A stretch of DNA of 64,000 nt from Pithys albifrons albifrons (GCF_047495875.1 NC_092463.1:17845224-17909223); one strand, 5' to 3'; shown: positions 25,608 through 38,968, numbered from the stretch's first letter. Notes: generated by a model from the sequence alone, not told the origin. A program made the numbers and translations.

Positions 25608-28090
25608 ATAAAAATTACCGCCCCTTGCCAAAAGAGGGCACCTTACTCCTCCACAGAGTTGGTTACCCACCGCCTTCCCGACAAGGTGTTACATCTCCGT
25701 CCTCTAGCGCTGAGCAGTCGAGAGGAAATCGTGTAGGGCAGACTGAGGCAGCTCTCCAGCTGCAATGTGGTTTAAAAATGAGGTGTGTAATTTACAGGTT
25801 CAAAGAGCTCTTCATCCAAATCTTCTGGAAATATCATCTTACTATAAGAAGAAAACGCTCAACTCAGCAGTATCTGGCAGTTACTACAGTGCTGAATTCT
25901 ACTCTAAAATTAACAGAGCTGAATTCCAGCCTCTGAAGAACACCTCTCCAGTGAAAGACAGCATACATATATTTTTTTAGAAAGCAGGTTAAAAAGCTAT
26001 TTACTGTAACATCTACTCCCTCCTCCTCCCTTTCTATTAATTATGTTGCAATCAAAATGCAATGGGACTGAGCACTAAGGTCTTAGTAATTAGAAATCTC
26101 CCACAATGGTGGATAATGGTACACTCAGGTGTAAGAGTCACTGATGGTCTCACAGCCTGAGGTATATTTGGGTATTGGTCTGACCCCTGGGGGTGCACTG
26201 GGGGCAGTTCTCTGCCAGTATTTGGGAGAGGCTCACCAGCTGCGTGGCAATGACTACTTGGGCAGCCGACACAGGGAACGTGTCTTTTCCTCATGTTACA
26301 CGGTAAACCAACAGCCAAGAACGAATGGGAACTCATGCTTCCTTCTTTTTTCCTATTTGTTGTTATTCATAGGAGATATATCATGTTGCAGGTTTTTATT
26401 CCCTCAGCATTAGTCTTCAGCATAGACTGACATATGGCAATTAAAATTAGCAACAATGATGGAAGATACTAAATACTCAAAAATAGACAATATGCCAGTC
26501 AAACTAACCAGACCCTGTGCCAAGTGCTAAAGGCAACCACATGCTTCCAGAAAAAGTGCTGGTGTATCTTTAAAATTATTGATCCTATTAGAGGGGAAAA
26601 AAACCCCCAACCTATACTTCCCTGCTTTGCCAGTCAGAGAGAAGACAGAACTCAATCACTGTGGTCCCAGCCAGCACAGACAGCAGAACTGAGCAAGCAC
26701 CCTCAGTCCGCACCAAAATCTCCACCCTCAAAGCTGTTCTAGGGAGGCTTGGATTAGCACAGCAGGAAAAGGAGCCTTTAAGTGCTTGCAACCATGACAT
26801 CAATGTGACTGCCCAAAGGAATGTGAAAAACAATCACGCTATCCTAAGGATTACCCAAGGAAAATTGTTCAAGGTAATTGAGTTCCCCCTTATTTACATA
26901 TTATTTTGTTAGTGTGGAATAGTTATTTTTGCATTGATCTTGGGCATAGAGGGAGTTATTACATTAATGCAGCTAGGAACATTTGGCACAATTTTGAAAG
27001 ACAATGAAGTTTACTACTGTCGCTAGTCATAAAAAGTTGCAAATTTCATTAATTTGTCAAATTTGATCTTCACAAAACTAAAACAGTATAAAGCATATGC
27101 AGTGATTTAATCATCTCTCAAAAGAGTGGCTTTACAAGGGTGTGCTCCCTATTAAGGGATAGACCGAGCTGATATTGACTGGAATCCTGAAGATGAAAAC
27201 GAGATGGCTGACACATATCAAAGGCATAGCACCTTCTGCTGTTTTAAGCTCCTTTTCTTCCTTTACTCTCCTATTTAATTAAGGTACTCATTCTAAGGAA
27301 TACTTTCTTGTAAAAAAGGTCACCATATCCATTGCTCTAGGATAGATAGCTAGAAAAATTGGAGTGTGTGGAGAGCACAAACATTGTAAAGACACAGTCA
27401 GCCTTTCAGAATATTTAAGCAAGGCTGAATAGAAAAATGCAGTATGTTCACTGGCATAAGCGAAAAATAATCTTTTAGTTTCAGGTGAAAAAGTGGTTAA
27501 ACATGTATCTGATATTTAAATTAACCCAAATCAAAGTTAACAACTTGAGAGCCTGAGCCCCGAAGGCACTGCCATTAAAACCTCAGTACAGTCACTTGTG
27601 GCATCATTATCAGGAAACCTGCTACGTTTGCCCTTCTCCCCAGCACCACAAGTACACAGCTCCCTGGGGTCTGTATGTGTGGGCATTTAGTGACAACAGA
27701 TTGGTGGTGGTGAGGCTTAGCATGATTATAAAATAGTAGGATAAAAAAATGTATTTACCAGTTCTGTTGATAATGTTTAATGACAACCCTGTAATTAAGA
27801 TACAATCACTGAGTACTCTAATAACGATTACCAAAAAATGTCTGGTCAGAATAGAATTATTATTCATGTATCATCAAATTACTTGGAAGACTCATGCAGA
27901 GATTTAGTTACTGTCACTCATTGACAGTATCAGTACTTTTTAATTAGAGATCTACTCTGAGATCTCCTTTGAAAGTGATTAGCTAGTGCACTTAACCAAA
28001 AATCACTGCTTACACTGGGAGAAGCTATAGGAGAGCTGAAATTTACTGCTGAGAAAACTTTATACATAGAAGAGCAGGAATACGAAATAG

Positions 28091-28741
28091 GGAATCGTAG
28101 AATTATTTAGGTTGGATAAAACCTTAAGATCATTTAGGCCAACCTACAATCATTAATCTATCACTACCAAGTCTACCACTAAATCATATCCTTAAGTGCC
28201 ACATCTACACATCTTTTAATACCTCCAGGGACTGCGTCTCCACCACTTGCCTGAGCAGTCTGTTCCAGTGCCTGACAATCCTCTGTGCAGAACTTTTACC
28301 CAATATCCAATCTAAACCTCACCTGGTGCAGCTTGAGGCCATTTTCTCTTGTCCTGGCACTTGTGACCTGAGAAAAGAGACCAATCCCCACTTTGCTACA
28401 CCCTCCTTTCAGGCAGTTGTAGAGAGCAGTAGTTTTTCTCCAAGCCTTCTTTTTTTTCTCCAGGCTGAACACCCCCAGCTCCCTCAGCTCCTTCTCATGA
28501 GACTTGTTCTCCAGATGCTTTCACCAGCTCCATCACCCTTCTGTGGACTTCAGCACCTCAGTGTCTTGTAGTGAGGGGGTCAGAATTGTACACAGAATTG
28601 AGGGTGTGGCTTCACTAGTTCCAAACACAGGGGAAGAATCACTGCCCTGTTCCTGCTGGCCAAACTATTTCTGATACAGGCCAGGATGCTGTTGGCCTTC
28701 TTGGTTACCTGGGCACACTGCTGGTCCATCTTCAGCTGGAA
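28091..28741 (-). mobile_element. CR1 LINE, about 650 bp, antisense
   Basis: The element starts with GGAATCGTAGAATTATTTAGG, the reverse complement of the CR1 3' end. It continues through ACCACTAAATCATATCC, the CTCCAGGGACTGCGTCTCC block and the characteristic CTTCTCATGAGACTTGTTCTCC and GTGGACTTCAGCACCTCAGT blocks. It ends in TTGGCCTTCTTGGTTACCTG. On the minus strand this is the C-terminal part of the reverse-transcriptase ORF plus 3' UTR, with stops. It is 5'-truncated. Confidence 0.92.
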
Positions 28742-30258
28742 TGTTGCTTCTTGCCTTCACAAACTAGAAGGCACTTAGCAGTTAAGATGGTTGAACCCGG
28801 CTGTAAAAACTGTATTTTCAAAAATAAGAAATGTGAAAACTTTTTCCATCTCTTTTCCTTCAGTTAGTAATGTGTGCCATTCTAGTCCTCTTGGGGAACA
28901 TAACATTTCATTTATAGTTAGGGAACACTCTATAGGAACACTTTTATTTGAAGATATTTGCAAATTAATTTTTAGAATTAGGAAAGTGAGGCAGAGATAG
29001 AAAGGGCTTAAAGTCCCTATAAAGGACTACTAATAATTGTTGGCCAACCTAGAGCTCTTAAAGATTTACTCATGTAAGGCCATCTTCCTAGAGAATTTCT
29101 CTAATTCTCACAGAATGAAAATTATTAAAATAGTAATATTCTGTTTAAAAGAAAGTCTAAGAATGAAGTTGCCATCTCAGTTTTTAGAGCTCAGTGCTCC
29201 ATTTCCAAGTTGCCTTCCCCAGTCTCCATCGTTTTACGCTCATCAGAGACAGAATCAGTTTCTGCATGTAACATGAACAGGAAAGAGTGCATACAGAATT
29301 GAGGAAAGGTGAAAGCAGGAAGCAATCTTCCTGTCTGTTCCATGGACATCCCAGCAGCACACTGATCTATACTCAACTTACATTATTTGCACAGTTCTCA
29401 ATTCCAGATAAAGCAGTTAGAATGATTACTGAGCCCCTACATTGCCAAAATGAGCAACCCGAACACCCACATTTTGGTATTTGCTGTGAACATTGTGTAA
29501 AATTCCTCTCTTTTCTAGGCAAGGCTATTCCCCTATCTAGATCCATTTACCCCTGAGTATGGGACTGTACAATAATTTCCCCAAGAATGACTCAAAGCCA
29601 CAACTTTTTGAGAGAACTTGAATGTGAGAGAAGGTAGAGAAAAAAAGGGAAAGAATCTGAAAGATGGAAAAGAAACAGTACTTCAAAGAATTTCTCTGTG
29701 GATTGGTCTGTGATGGTATAGGAAATGAAAGACAACTTCTTGCTAAGCAGATGCGATAACAATTTCCTAAACACACACCTTCTCTGTGGTAATTTTTTAA
29801 TGAATCAGGAACATATATTAGATAAATACTAGAAAGTAGTGCTCTCCCAGTGTACTCCAAACCGTCTGGGGGATGACACTGCAAGATGAATGTGGCAGCA
29901 CTGGAACAGCTACCCAGTTAGGTTAGTTGGAATCCAGAGTAAAACACTCTGAAATTAAGTACCACAAGATTGCCAGGCTCCAGGACCTCTTGTTCATATA
30001 TCCCATAGCACTATTTAAGATTACTCCACAGCACTCAAGCCCATCCACTGTAATTTAGTGGTTTGGACAGTACCTGAGTGTCTGCGATGGGGAAAAAAGG
30101 AGATTAGGAAATAACTGAGAAGCCATCAAATACTGCAAGAAACCAGACCAGTGAATAGTAGTGCTTGCATTAAAAGTGATCATTGCAAAGTAAAATTCCA
30201 ATCCCAAATGTACACACTTAGAAGAAGACAGAAGAAAGGATATATAAACAAGGTTGAC

Positions 30259-30264
30259 TTTATT
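30259..30264 (-). terminator. TDP1: Distal polyadenylation signal AATAAA of TDP1
   Basis: A canonical AATAAA hexamer on the minus strand lies about 380 bases past the stop codon. A TG-rich stretch (about 30,205-30,215) follows it and could be the downstream element. It is the last of three AATAAA copies after the stop. Confidence 0.55.
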
Positions 30265-30285
30265 TAAATCTTACATAGAATAATT

Positions 30286-30291
30286 TTTATT
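30286..30291 (-). terminator. TDP1: Second candidate polyadenylation signal of TDP1
   Basis: A second AATAAA lies only 22 bases upstream of the distal one. The two could support the same cleavage region. Confidence 0.4.
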
Positions 30292-30515
30292 CCAGCTACT
30301 GGGGTCAACTGAACAGTCTCACAGAACAGTAATTTTTCAATTCGTTACAGCTAAAAATGGAGAGAGAGTATCTGGGAACAGTTCAAATCTTGAAAAGCAT
30401 ATTAGGAACCATAGTAAGGAAAAAGCATATAAAAAGGTATCAAAAAAAGCGGGTTCCCTTATAATAATATGGTTATAGATTTTCCAGGAATCTCTCCATT
30501 ATCAACATTTAAAGT

Positions 30516-30521
30516 TTTATT
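30516..30521 (-). terminator. TDP1: Proximal candidate polyadenylation signal of TDP1
   Basis: AATAAA on the minus strand about 120 bases past the stop codon would give a short 3' UTR. Use of this site cannot be judged from sequence alone. Confidence 0.35.
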
Positions 30522-30640
30522 TCAACTACAAATTAGCCATTATAACAGACATTATAGCTTGCAGAACAGAAATAAGCAATCTTGCAAGTAGCATGGCAGG
30601 CTCAGTGTCAGCAAGTGAAATGTCAGAGTACTGGAAACAT

Positions 30641-30714
30641 TCAGGATGGAACCCACATATTTCCATGTGTATCAGGGGCATCAGTGTAAGGAATATTCCA
30701 AATCCATGGCTGAT
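30641..30714 (-). CDS. TDP1: TDP1 last coding exon (C-terminus)
   Basis: The acceptor TTACAG is at 30,720-30,715. The exon completes a split Asp codon (G|AT) and reads [10 protein letters not shown], then a TDAPDTHGN segment, then MWVPS and TGA. This is the conserved C-terminal tail of tyrosyl-DNA phosphodiesterase 1 (human residues about 585-608). The PWIWN tryptophan corresponds to human Trp590 near the DNA-binding groove. All other frames here are shadows. Confidence 0.97.
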
Positions 30715-33700
30715 CTGTAAACCAAAACAAAAACATACTGACAAATTCATTTATTAAATACAAAATTTTGATTCTCTTTGTCCCTTTCCTTTGGAGGGAG
30801 AGGAAGGTCAAAATTCCCACTGATTTTCAGAAAACTTCACATGCAATTTTGGTTTACTGGAAATCTTTGTTCAGCTATTTTTTAAAACTGTAAGATTTAA
30901 AGTTTTCAAAAGGCTCTGCTTTTTCCCCAAGTACTATTTTAAATATAGTTATATCATAACCCAACATGCTCCTTACTGGCTATATAAGAATTGTATTTCA
31001 GACTATACACAAAATGCAACCGAACTTGGTTAGGCCCAGTGGCAGCCAGTTTTGAGTTGTGTTGCTCTTAACCCAAGGGAGTTATAAATAAGTACTGTAA
31101 TATATCAATATTTTTCACATGGACAGTAAGAATTCAGTACCTAAAGAATGACAGTGCCTGACCTCTGAAAACTTTATGTTCACCCCTCACTTCTTCACAC
31201 ATTACCTCTTTAGATGAGCAACAGATTTGCACCATACAGTTCCCTCCCTTCCACTTCTCAGAATAGAGAAGCTATTCCCACCCTTGGGAAGGAGAAAAGG
31301 CAACACAGCAGGAGCCAATTGCTAGCTTTGCAACCTGCTCTAGGCTTTTCCTCCTGCATGTTGCAGAAATGCACCTGCTTTATGAAGCCAAGTTATTATT
31401 CTACGTTTTTCAGAAATACAGAGAAAAAGCCTTCAACCCTTTCAGTGAGTTTTCTCAATTAAGAAATTTATATAAATCTACCCTTCTTTTCTCCATCTAC
31501 ATAATGAACCCTGAAAGAAGACAGTGACATTAATCTGTAGAATGCATAAATTAAACTGAATTGTACCAAGGATGATGGGAATAGCTATTGATCAGGAATA
31601 CTGTTGCCCAGTTTTAAATTTGCAGGATGTAATGCCAGCTCTCACAACATCAGAAGTGAGAATTCCTGTAGCAAGGAATGGAGAGTAAGAAAGTGACAGA
31701 AACAGCAACAAAGGGCTGTATAAATTGTACAACACACTGTGACAAGTATCACAGCAATGAAACACGGGGCAGTGAGAGCATTGCTATTGAGTACTCATTT
31801 ACTTGCTACTGGAGTGTCCTTAATCCTATTACTGTAGTTCCATATGTTGCAGTGAAACATATCCCAGCTAGGCAAATGTTTTACCAAAGTGGCTGTTTAC
31901 AGGAGGAGGGTAGTTGGTTCCTTTTGCTTACAGTAGACAGATGATTTCCAAGCATAAAAAAAAAAGGCATCAGAGACCAGAAGAAATTGTAGCACTCAAT
32001 TTCCAGTGCACTGGCAGAAAAGCTCCCTAAGATTCTGGCTGAACTGCAGGATATCTGGACTTTGAGTGATCTTTTAAAAAAAAGTAGCACCAGTATTTCC
32101 CTAAGCTTCTTTTATCAGTCTCCTGCTGGAGAGCCAAGTGTACCTTTTGTATTTTAGGTGAATACGCAAACACGTAGTAAACATAAACAGTTATAGGAAT
32201 GGGTATGCAAATGTTGGGAAAAGCATTGAGCATTTCCAATGTACATTCAGATTTGAACACTGACCTCTAGCTATGATATCAGGATAAACCCAGTTCCACT
32301 CCAGCACTGGAATCTGTTACTTAGAGTACATTATGCAGTTTGGGCCTACCCATTTTTACTACCATCTGCAGTTACTCTGCTTAATTCAGCAGAATATACT
32401 GAAGAAGACTTAGATGCACAGAAATAACCTCAGTCATCCCCTTAAAGGGCTGAAAGACCTCAATACCTAATTCAATTCCTTCTAATTGTGGCTATCTAAA
32501 TAAAGTTTTCTCAGTGTAGCTATTAATGTACTGGGAACTTTGTTCCATTAATGGGACGTTGTTGGTTTAACAAGCCACCTTATAGCATTTTAATTTAAGT
32601 ATTTTAATAAGTCATGTGTAGAACTATTGCTGAAATCAATTATAGTTCAGTTATTTTTAAAATGTCAGATCAAATTTAAAATTATTTATGACTTTGGATA
32701 GGAACTATATCAGCAAAAGGACGACAGTGACTGTGCACAAATACGCTGCTTACTGTTGCACACTAAAATGATTGCCAAATTTCTGAAAGCTAATTCCTTT
32801 GACCTTCTGGCAGTGAGGTGTGGGGAAAGCCCCATTAAATACATTTTTAATGTGTCCTCAACATACTTACACTCCACACATTTGAAGCTCAGTGGTTATT
32901 TTGTCTCAACCACGCTTCACTGGAGTTAGTGCTGTCCAGAGGGCTGGTACCACTGTTTCCCTCTGGCCTCACATACAAGCAGAACTCCAGCACTAGAGCA
33001 AAATAAACAGGGCCCCTCCAACCCCACTGCTACTTTCAGGTTATCTGAAAGCTCAGGCAGAGTGCTATTTTAGTTGTACTCAGGCAGACTTTTGAATATT
33101 CTCTCACAACTGAATAGACTATGACATTTTATTTAGAGATAGAGAAGCCCTGGAGTATGTTTTTTTTTTCTTTTTGAGTTAACACCTGATTAATCATTCA
33201 AAGAATCTGTGCTGGCAGGCCATCTCAAAACTTCATATTCTCATACATATGACAGATGGCAGTACAGTCAAAAACAGGAACATGCAATTGCATAGCAAAG
33301 TATGAGATGCAATCAAAGTATCTCTGTGATCTTCTCCCTGCAGTGTAAAATACAGGTGTCTTGCACTGTGAGTGAAGACCTGGATGAGAGAATTCCTGGT
33401 TGATTTCTAAAGCCAGATTCTTATTCAACTTCATTGAAAACTGTAGTTTCAAAGTAGTAAGTTTTCACATATATAAGAAAGGTTACTCAGAAAAAACCCA
33501 GTTCTTCAAGTCATTCTACATATACATTCTAACATGGCAAACTCAATCCCTCCTGCATGAAGCTGGGAAGCTCCTCCTTCAGCATTTGCAGAAGGTGCAC
33601 ACTACACTTCAGTCTATCTTCTCCCTTCCCTCTGGATAAGTATGACATTTAGAAAGGAACTAATCTATTCTTCTCAATGCAAAAATCATACCTAAAAGAT

Positions 33701-35287
33701 CTCAACACAGAAGAAAGGCAGATGTGGAATACATGTAGAATCTATAATAATATTCACAAACAAGGCAATGATTCCTGAAGGCCAGGACTGTGACCACTTG
33801 GGGGAAAAAAAAAGAAAAAGAAAGCACAACTCAGCACTGCAGTTTAGATGCAGGATTTGTTGTTTCTCAAAGGGTTGATGTGATGAGAAAAAAAGTCCTT
33901 TGCGCTTTTCTGAGGCCTCTCCCAAGTTGTTATAAAAAACCCTGCTACACTTACGTATCAAAGTTTCAAGTTGCCCCCATACAATAGATGCTTTCCTCAG
34001 TCAGTAAACTGTGTTACATCTAAATCACAAATCAAGTGATATTCCTTCACTATGGCAAGCAGCTTGTACCTTTTTCCATGTAAAGGCACAGAGAAACCCT
34101 GGGGCTGTATCCCTTTGTGTTATGTAACCTGTTGTAAGAAACTTCACAATAGGGTGAAACAAAAGTAAACAAAACAAAAGTCCTCAAGCACTCTAAATGA
34201 AATGTGCTTTGTTTCATGAGAGGAACAGGCCAACTTGTATTGGTAAGAGAGGTAACAGCAATATTGTAACTGGGATGTAATGATGGGGCTCAATGAGAAG
34301 ATAATGTTATACAAGAAAATAGCAGTACTTATCTGAAAGATCTACAGGGAAATAAGAATCTGAATACTATCCAAAAGCACAAAGAGATTTTATTTATAAA
34401 GATATCTTCCCAAGTAAGATAGGCTGTTTTGTACATGTTTCCCAAATACTAGACTGGATAGTTTTCAGCTAGTTGCTAAAAGTTGAGGTCCTTTGTCACG
34501 TCAGAGTAAGAATGATCTTAATCTTCATTTTAAAACTGCCAGAGCAAAATATGCATGTTATTCTCTGCAACAGGGAAAGATGCAAGCTATGTATATCATG
34601 CATAATATAACTGTTTTGTGCTGGTAATTTAAAGCAGCTGGGAAGAAACAGTCCAAAGGAAAAATGCCCAAGTAAAAGTCCTCTGTGCAATCTTAACTCT
34701 GATCTGTCAGCATGTCATACTCTGACATTTCCTCAGTTCAACTACAAATTTTGCACTCTGCACAAGATGGTGAAAATCACATTGAAGTTCCACTAACTAG
34801 ACTGGACATCATACATCTATCCTGAAAGAGAATAACCAAAATAAATTGCTTTTTAAAATTCTTGAATTATCCAACTATTGAAGCAAAGTATTAACCACCT
34901 GGTGAATTTGCCATCTCGTGACAGTGCCCTCAGCTAATGATCTGAAGCATTTTGGAACATCTCCTTTAGTCAAACAAGCTTTGAGCTCAAAGGAATTGGC
35001 TTGTAACATGTGCAAATCAGATCAGACAAGTGTCCCTTCTGGTTTTCAAGTCCGCAACCGTATCAAAACATTGCATAGAAGTGGTCAAACTAAATGGTGA
35101 CTCTAACTCAAGTAACTATGCTGCTACCAGCTACGGTTTGAGACTCAGTTGAATTTTATTCTTTATTCCCTTCAGGAAGATCAAATGACTCAGGTTGGCA
35201 GAAGCAGGTAGAGTTTACCTGTCCAAGTATTGTACATGTCTCTGTGCAAGTCCGAAGCACAGCTGAAAACTTGGGAATATTTTAACT

Positions 35288-35323
35288 ATGTCACAGAGAT
35301 AATATATGTCACAGAGATAATAT
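35288..35323. repeat. 18-bp direct tandem duplication
   Basis: The unit ATGTCACAGAGATAATAT occurs twice head to tail with no mismatch. It is a local, probably recent, slippage duplication in the last TDP1 intron. Confidence 0.85.
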
Positions 35324-37254
35324 ATCATAATTTCCCTACTGAAGACATCTTAAAGCACATCAATACATCCTTCAGTGACTACACTTTAGCCTATGATTAT
35401 ACTTCAGTGATGGATAATCCATCTCTCTGTGAGAGAAATACAGTGCAAAACCAGCAAGTTATCTGTCACACAATGATCTCAATTTATACTATTTAGAAAT
35501 CTTTGGAAGAAGAGGGGGAAGAAAATCTTCATGATTGTTTCACCAAGACATCCTGTTTTTCTGGTTTGCCTAAAATTGAGTTTTAGAATGAATCCCCTTG
35601 ACTAATGAAGCAAACCAGGCAAAGGTGGACAAGACTTTGTATCTTTTTCCTCCCTGTTATACTGGTGAACAGGGACCAAATAATTTCAATATTATTGAAC
35701 TCAATGGAATTTAAAAGGCTGTCGATCAGTCTCATGAATTATTATAGCTGAATCCAGAAAAATTTACATCATTTACTGATAAATTTATCATTGTATGTAC
35801 TGAGATGTATTTTATTTCTTCTCAAGAGGCATTTACTTGACTGTAACAGTTTTCATGTTCAAGTCCTGTCCAGTACGATAAACACCAACTAATAGGACAG
35901 AAGCCTTTGTGACAGAATGATAAAGAATCTCTGCAATTAAATTACTGCCACAAACTAGGAAACTGTTTTTCTTTCCCTTTGTTACATTATATCATAATAG
36001 AATTCTCCAAGTATATTTGATCCATGACTAGAATTTGTACAGGAAAAAACCACTGTATTTTGGAATACCTATTTTCTACTTAGAACTCTTCATAGCAAAC
36101 ATATAGCTCTTCTCCTGACCACCCCTTCACTGTTTCACCCACTTCTCATCTCTCTGCTTGTAATAAAATTTTTCTGATTATATGAAAGTGACGTGTACTT
36201 TGTTTTCCCATGGTTAGAGAATTTGAGTTAATGGAAAATCCCCCCAGAGCCTTTTCTCCTTCAATTACAGGGATCAGTCAATATGGTTTCTTTAGGGAAA
36301 GAATAATTACTTGCATTTCTGCTTCTCAGGATTTTATTAAAATAAATCTATTAATATGACTCTCCAGAGAGTTTAGGAGCTGACAACTGTATTGTTAAGA
36401 GCAGATTATTTTATGAGTCCATCCCACAACATGGGAATTCTTTAAACATCTTCTCCACAACAAGGCTGAGGAACTGAAACAGAATATTCAGAATGGAGCT
36501 GTGAAGAGGCACAGGCAACTGACTTCACTTCCACTGCCAAAGCCTAGACAACCTGAGTTCTGACATCTGTGCATATCATAGGAGAAAGCTGGGACACAAA
36601 ACCTGAACTACAGTCAAGGGAGTTCTCTACAGAAGTAAGTAGAAAAAAGTTCTTTGGAAAAAAAACCAACTTCACATGTAGTTGCAATATGCATAAAACT
36701 CATTGACATAGTAGGTTAAGTGCTAGAACTAAAACAAGAACAATATTAACTGTACAAGTACATTTTTAGACAATGAAGAACTTGAGAATGCACATGAATT
36801 CTAGTTGTTAATCTTTAGTTTAAAATTTCCAAAAATTTAAGTATGACCTTTTAAAAAACCTTCCAAAACCCATCAGTTTGAGCATTAGTTAACAGGCAGA
36901 CAGTGCATATACATCCTAAAGCACAACTGCTAGTTGTAGGATATTCTTCCCCTATAGTTAGTGCATAACCCAGGCACAACCCTGTCACAGCTCCCCAAGA
37001 CAACTTTAACAGTACTAAAATGGACAACATTGTTTTATACTAAATAAAACAGCATAACAACCTTTTATTATCATTTCTACATTGAGCCAGTATTTTTTTT
37101 CTCTGGGAGAATGAAATACCACTTAGGAATTCTTTTAGGAAAGCAGTAAGCTCTTATGAGCAGAACAATCATCAACACTCAGAACATGCATCATGTTGAA
37201 GAGGGGAATGCCTGGCTGTGTAGCTGCTGCAATACTTAAGGTTTTGACTTCTGT

Positions 37255-37965
37255 GATCATGGATCTACTGATGGGAAGCCAGGTTTGTTAGAAGCTGAAG
37301 AGATTCACCTGACCAAGTGGGGCAAGAGCTTCTTTGTCAACAAGCTGGGCAGAACTGTAAGTAGGGCTTTAATCTAGACTCGGTGGTGAAAGAGGACGGA
37401 GTTTTGAGCAACACAGAAGAACCAGAGGCTGCTGCTGCATTAGGAACCAACAGGGCTCACAGGTTCACACCTGTGAAATGCTGCAAAGGAATCAGGGCTT
37501 GTTCTTCTGAAGAGGTGACATGATGAACAGCCCAGTAGAACTGTGTCTACACCAATGCACACAGCATGGATAACAAACAGGAGCTGAAAGCCACTGTGCA
37601 GCTACATAACTGTGAGCTAATCAGTATCACTGAAATCTGGTGGCATAAATCAATGCCATTGATGACTGGAGCACTGCAATCAATGGGTATACACTGCTCA
37701 GAAGGGACAGGCAAGGAAGAGTGACAGGGCTATCAGCTGCAGAGAGCTGTGTTTGAAAAGCAGCAATGTGAGTGAGAGCTTGTGGGGAAAAAATTGGAGG
37801 TCAAGCCAACAAAGGAAACCTTTTGGCTGGTGTTTAGCACAGTTCACCTGATGAGGATTACGCTGGTGAAGCCTTTTTACTTCAACCACAGCAAGAAGCA
37901 TCATGCTCACAGGCTCTGATCCTGCTACAGGATTTCCATCACCCTGAAACAATGTGCCCTTACTT
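37255..37965 (+). mobile_element. Internal CR1 fragment: endonuclease region of ORF2
   Basis: The plus strand follows the ORF1/ORF2 junction and N-terminal endonuclease region of CR1, not the usual 3' end. There is a GAAGAGATTCACCTGACCAAG / GTGGGGCAAG segment, then TCTACACCAATGCACACAGC. The decayed protein HNCELISITEIWW (about 37,608-37,646) corresponds to the conserved EN motif with I-T-E-T-W-W, and a SEGTGKE / FRRDRQG-like part follows. Frameshifts and stops make it inactive. A 5' or internal CR1 piece is rarer than the 3' fragments elsewhere in this window. Confidence 0.78.
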
Positions 37966-38853
37966 TTATAAACTATGTAAGACTCTATTGAAGTCTACTG
38001 ACTTCTTAGCCGAGTCACTTGACAGTTCAAAAATGTACAGAAAGATTTGAGTTTCTGTAAACACTGCTGTTTCAAGCTCTGCTCTAGGCCAGGTCTTTTT
38101 TAGATCAAGGCTTCTCAAAAAAGAATTTAGTTACAATCTTTTGACAATAGTTTTAAGAACAAAAATATATAAAAATTTACTTTTATCAAGCATTTCAGGT
38201 TGTGCATCAACATTATTATCCTCAATATATCTTTTAGATTTTTGAGCCACCAGCACATAGCTGTATTTGCTTATCACTTCCCTGATTTGCATATTCTAAT
38301 CTCAGAAACTGAAAAAGTTGAGATTTTGTAGACCTCTTTAAGTGTTATGAAATATAGCCTATGAAATATAGAATGGATCAAAACCAACACTTCTTTCTTC
38401 TGATTTACAGCAATTCTTCCACACTTGCTCTGTGGTATTTCTCTCATAGTCCATTTCCAGAGGATTGTTTTTAACTCATGCCTGCTCTCTTCCAAACATT
38501 CCTGTTTAAACACTCCTTCCCCCATTGGTTCTACAGAAAAACATTTTGATTCCATAATGAATATCTATTTTCATTATGCACGTAAGATCCCCAGAAGAGG
38601 AATAAAAAATAGCATTGAAGTTGTTGATCCAAAACTTAAACAATTTGGAAAAAATTAGAACTAAAGAACTCCATAGTACCTTTCTTTGAAGTCACAAGCA
38701 GAATGTAGGACTGATACCATATCAAATACAGTCATGCCAAAAAATGTTAAAATAAAGCTTTAGAACACAGCAGTATTCAACTGACTCAGAATTACTCAAG
38801 TTAGTTTGCTTCAAGTACAATACACCTACTTTTCTTCTGAAGTCATACTTTAC

Positions 38854-38968
38854 CTTTGCTTCCATATTGTTCTGGTGGCAGGTCATAAGGTACAGGAAAA
38901 TATGTTGCTGAATCTTTCCTTTCTTGAAGGTTTTTCCCTCCTACATGAAAGTAACCTTTGTCCAATCC
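38854..38968 (-). CDS. TDP1: TDP1 exon, penultimate coding
   Basis: The exon starts GGA TTG GAC after the acceptor CCCAG and ends AGC AAA G|GTAAAG. It encodes 38 residues plus one base: GLDKGYFHVGG, then KNLQERKDSATY, then FPVPYDLPPEQYGSK. FPVPYDLPPE is a conserved TDP1 block (human about residues 549-584). The segment before it is poorly conserved and is two residues longer than in human TDP1. The extra length falls in a surface loop, as expected for a variable region. Confidence 0.97.

Larger units (their letters stand above)
24580..30230. other. Intergenic region between KCNK13 and TDP1
   Basis: The KCNK13 5' UTR and promoter side lie at the low end and the TDP1 3' end at the high end, about 5.6 kb apart. 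The stretch contains the upstream half of the CpG island (to about 25,260), a 5S-derived SINE (25,287-25,595) and a CR1 fragment (28,091-28,741). A moderately GC-rich segment at about 26,120-26,300 has no match I can name. I see nothing recognisable in 26,300-28,090 or 28,750-30,230. Confidence 0.7.
30241..30640 (-). other. TDP1: TDP1 3' untranslated region
   Basis: This stretch follows the TDP1 stop codon (30,641-30,643) in the transcript. It ends at whichever polyadenylation signal is used; the most distal candidate gives a 3' UTR of about 400 bases. The downstream limit is inferred. Confidence 0.6.
30715..38853 (-). other. TDP1: TDP1 last intron (8.1 kb)
   Basis: Canonical donor GTAAAG at 38,853 and acceptor CAG at 30,715-30,717. 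AT-rich. It contains an internal CR1 fragment (37,255-37,965) and an 18-bp tandem duplication (35,288-35,323). I recognise nothing else in it. Confidence 0.85.

Noticed and set aside
30526..30750. 74-codon minus-strand frame overlapping the TDP1 terminal exon
   Set aside because: It is out of frame with the conserved C-terminus; the true frame gives PWIWNIPY and MWVPS followed by TGA at 30,643-30,641.
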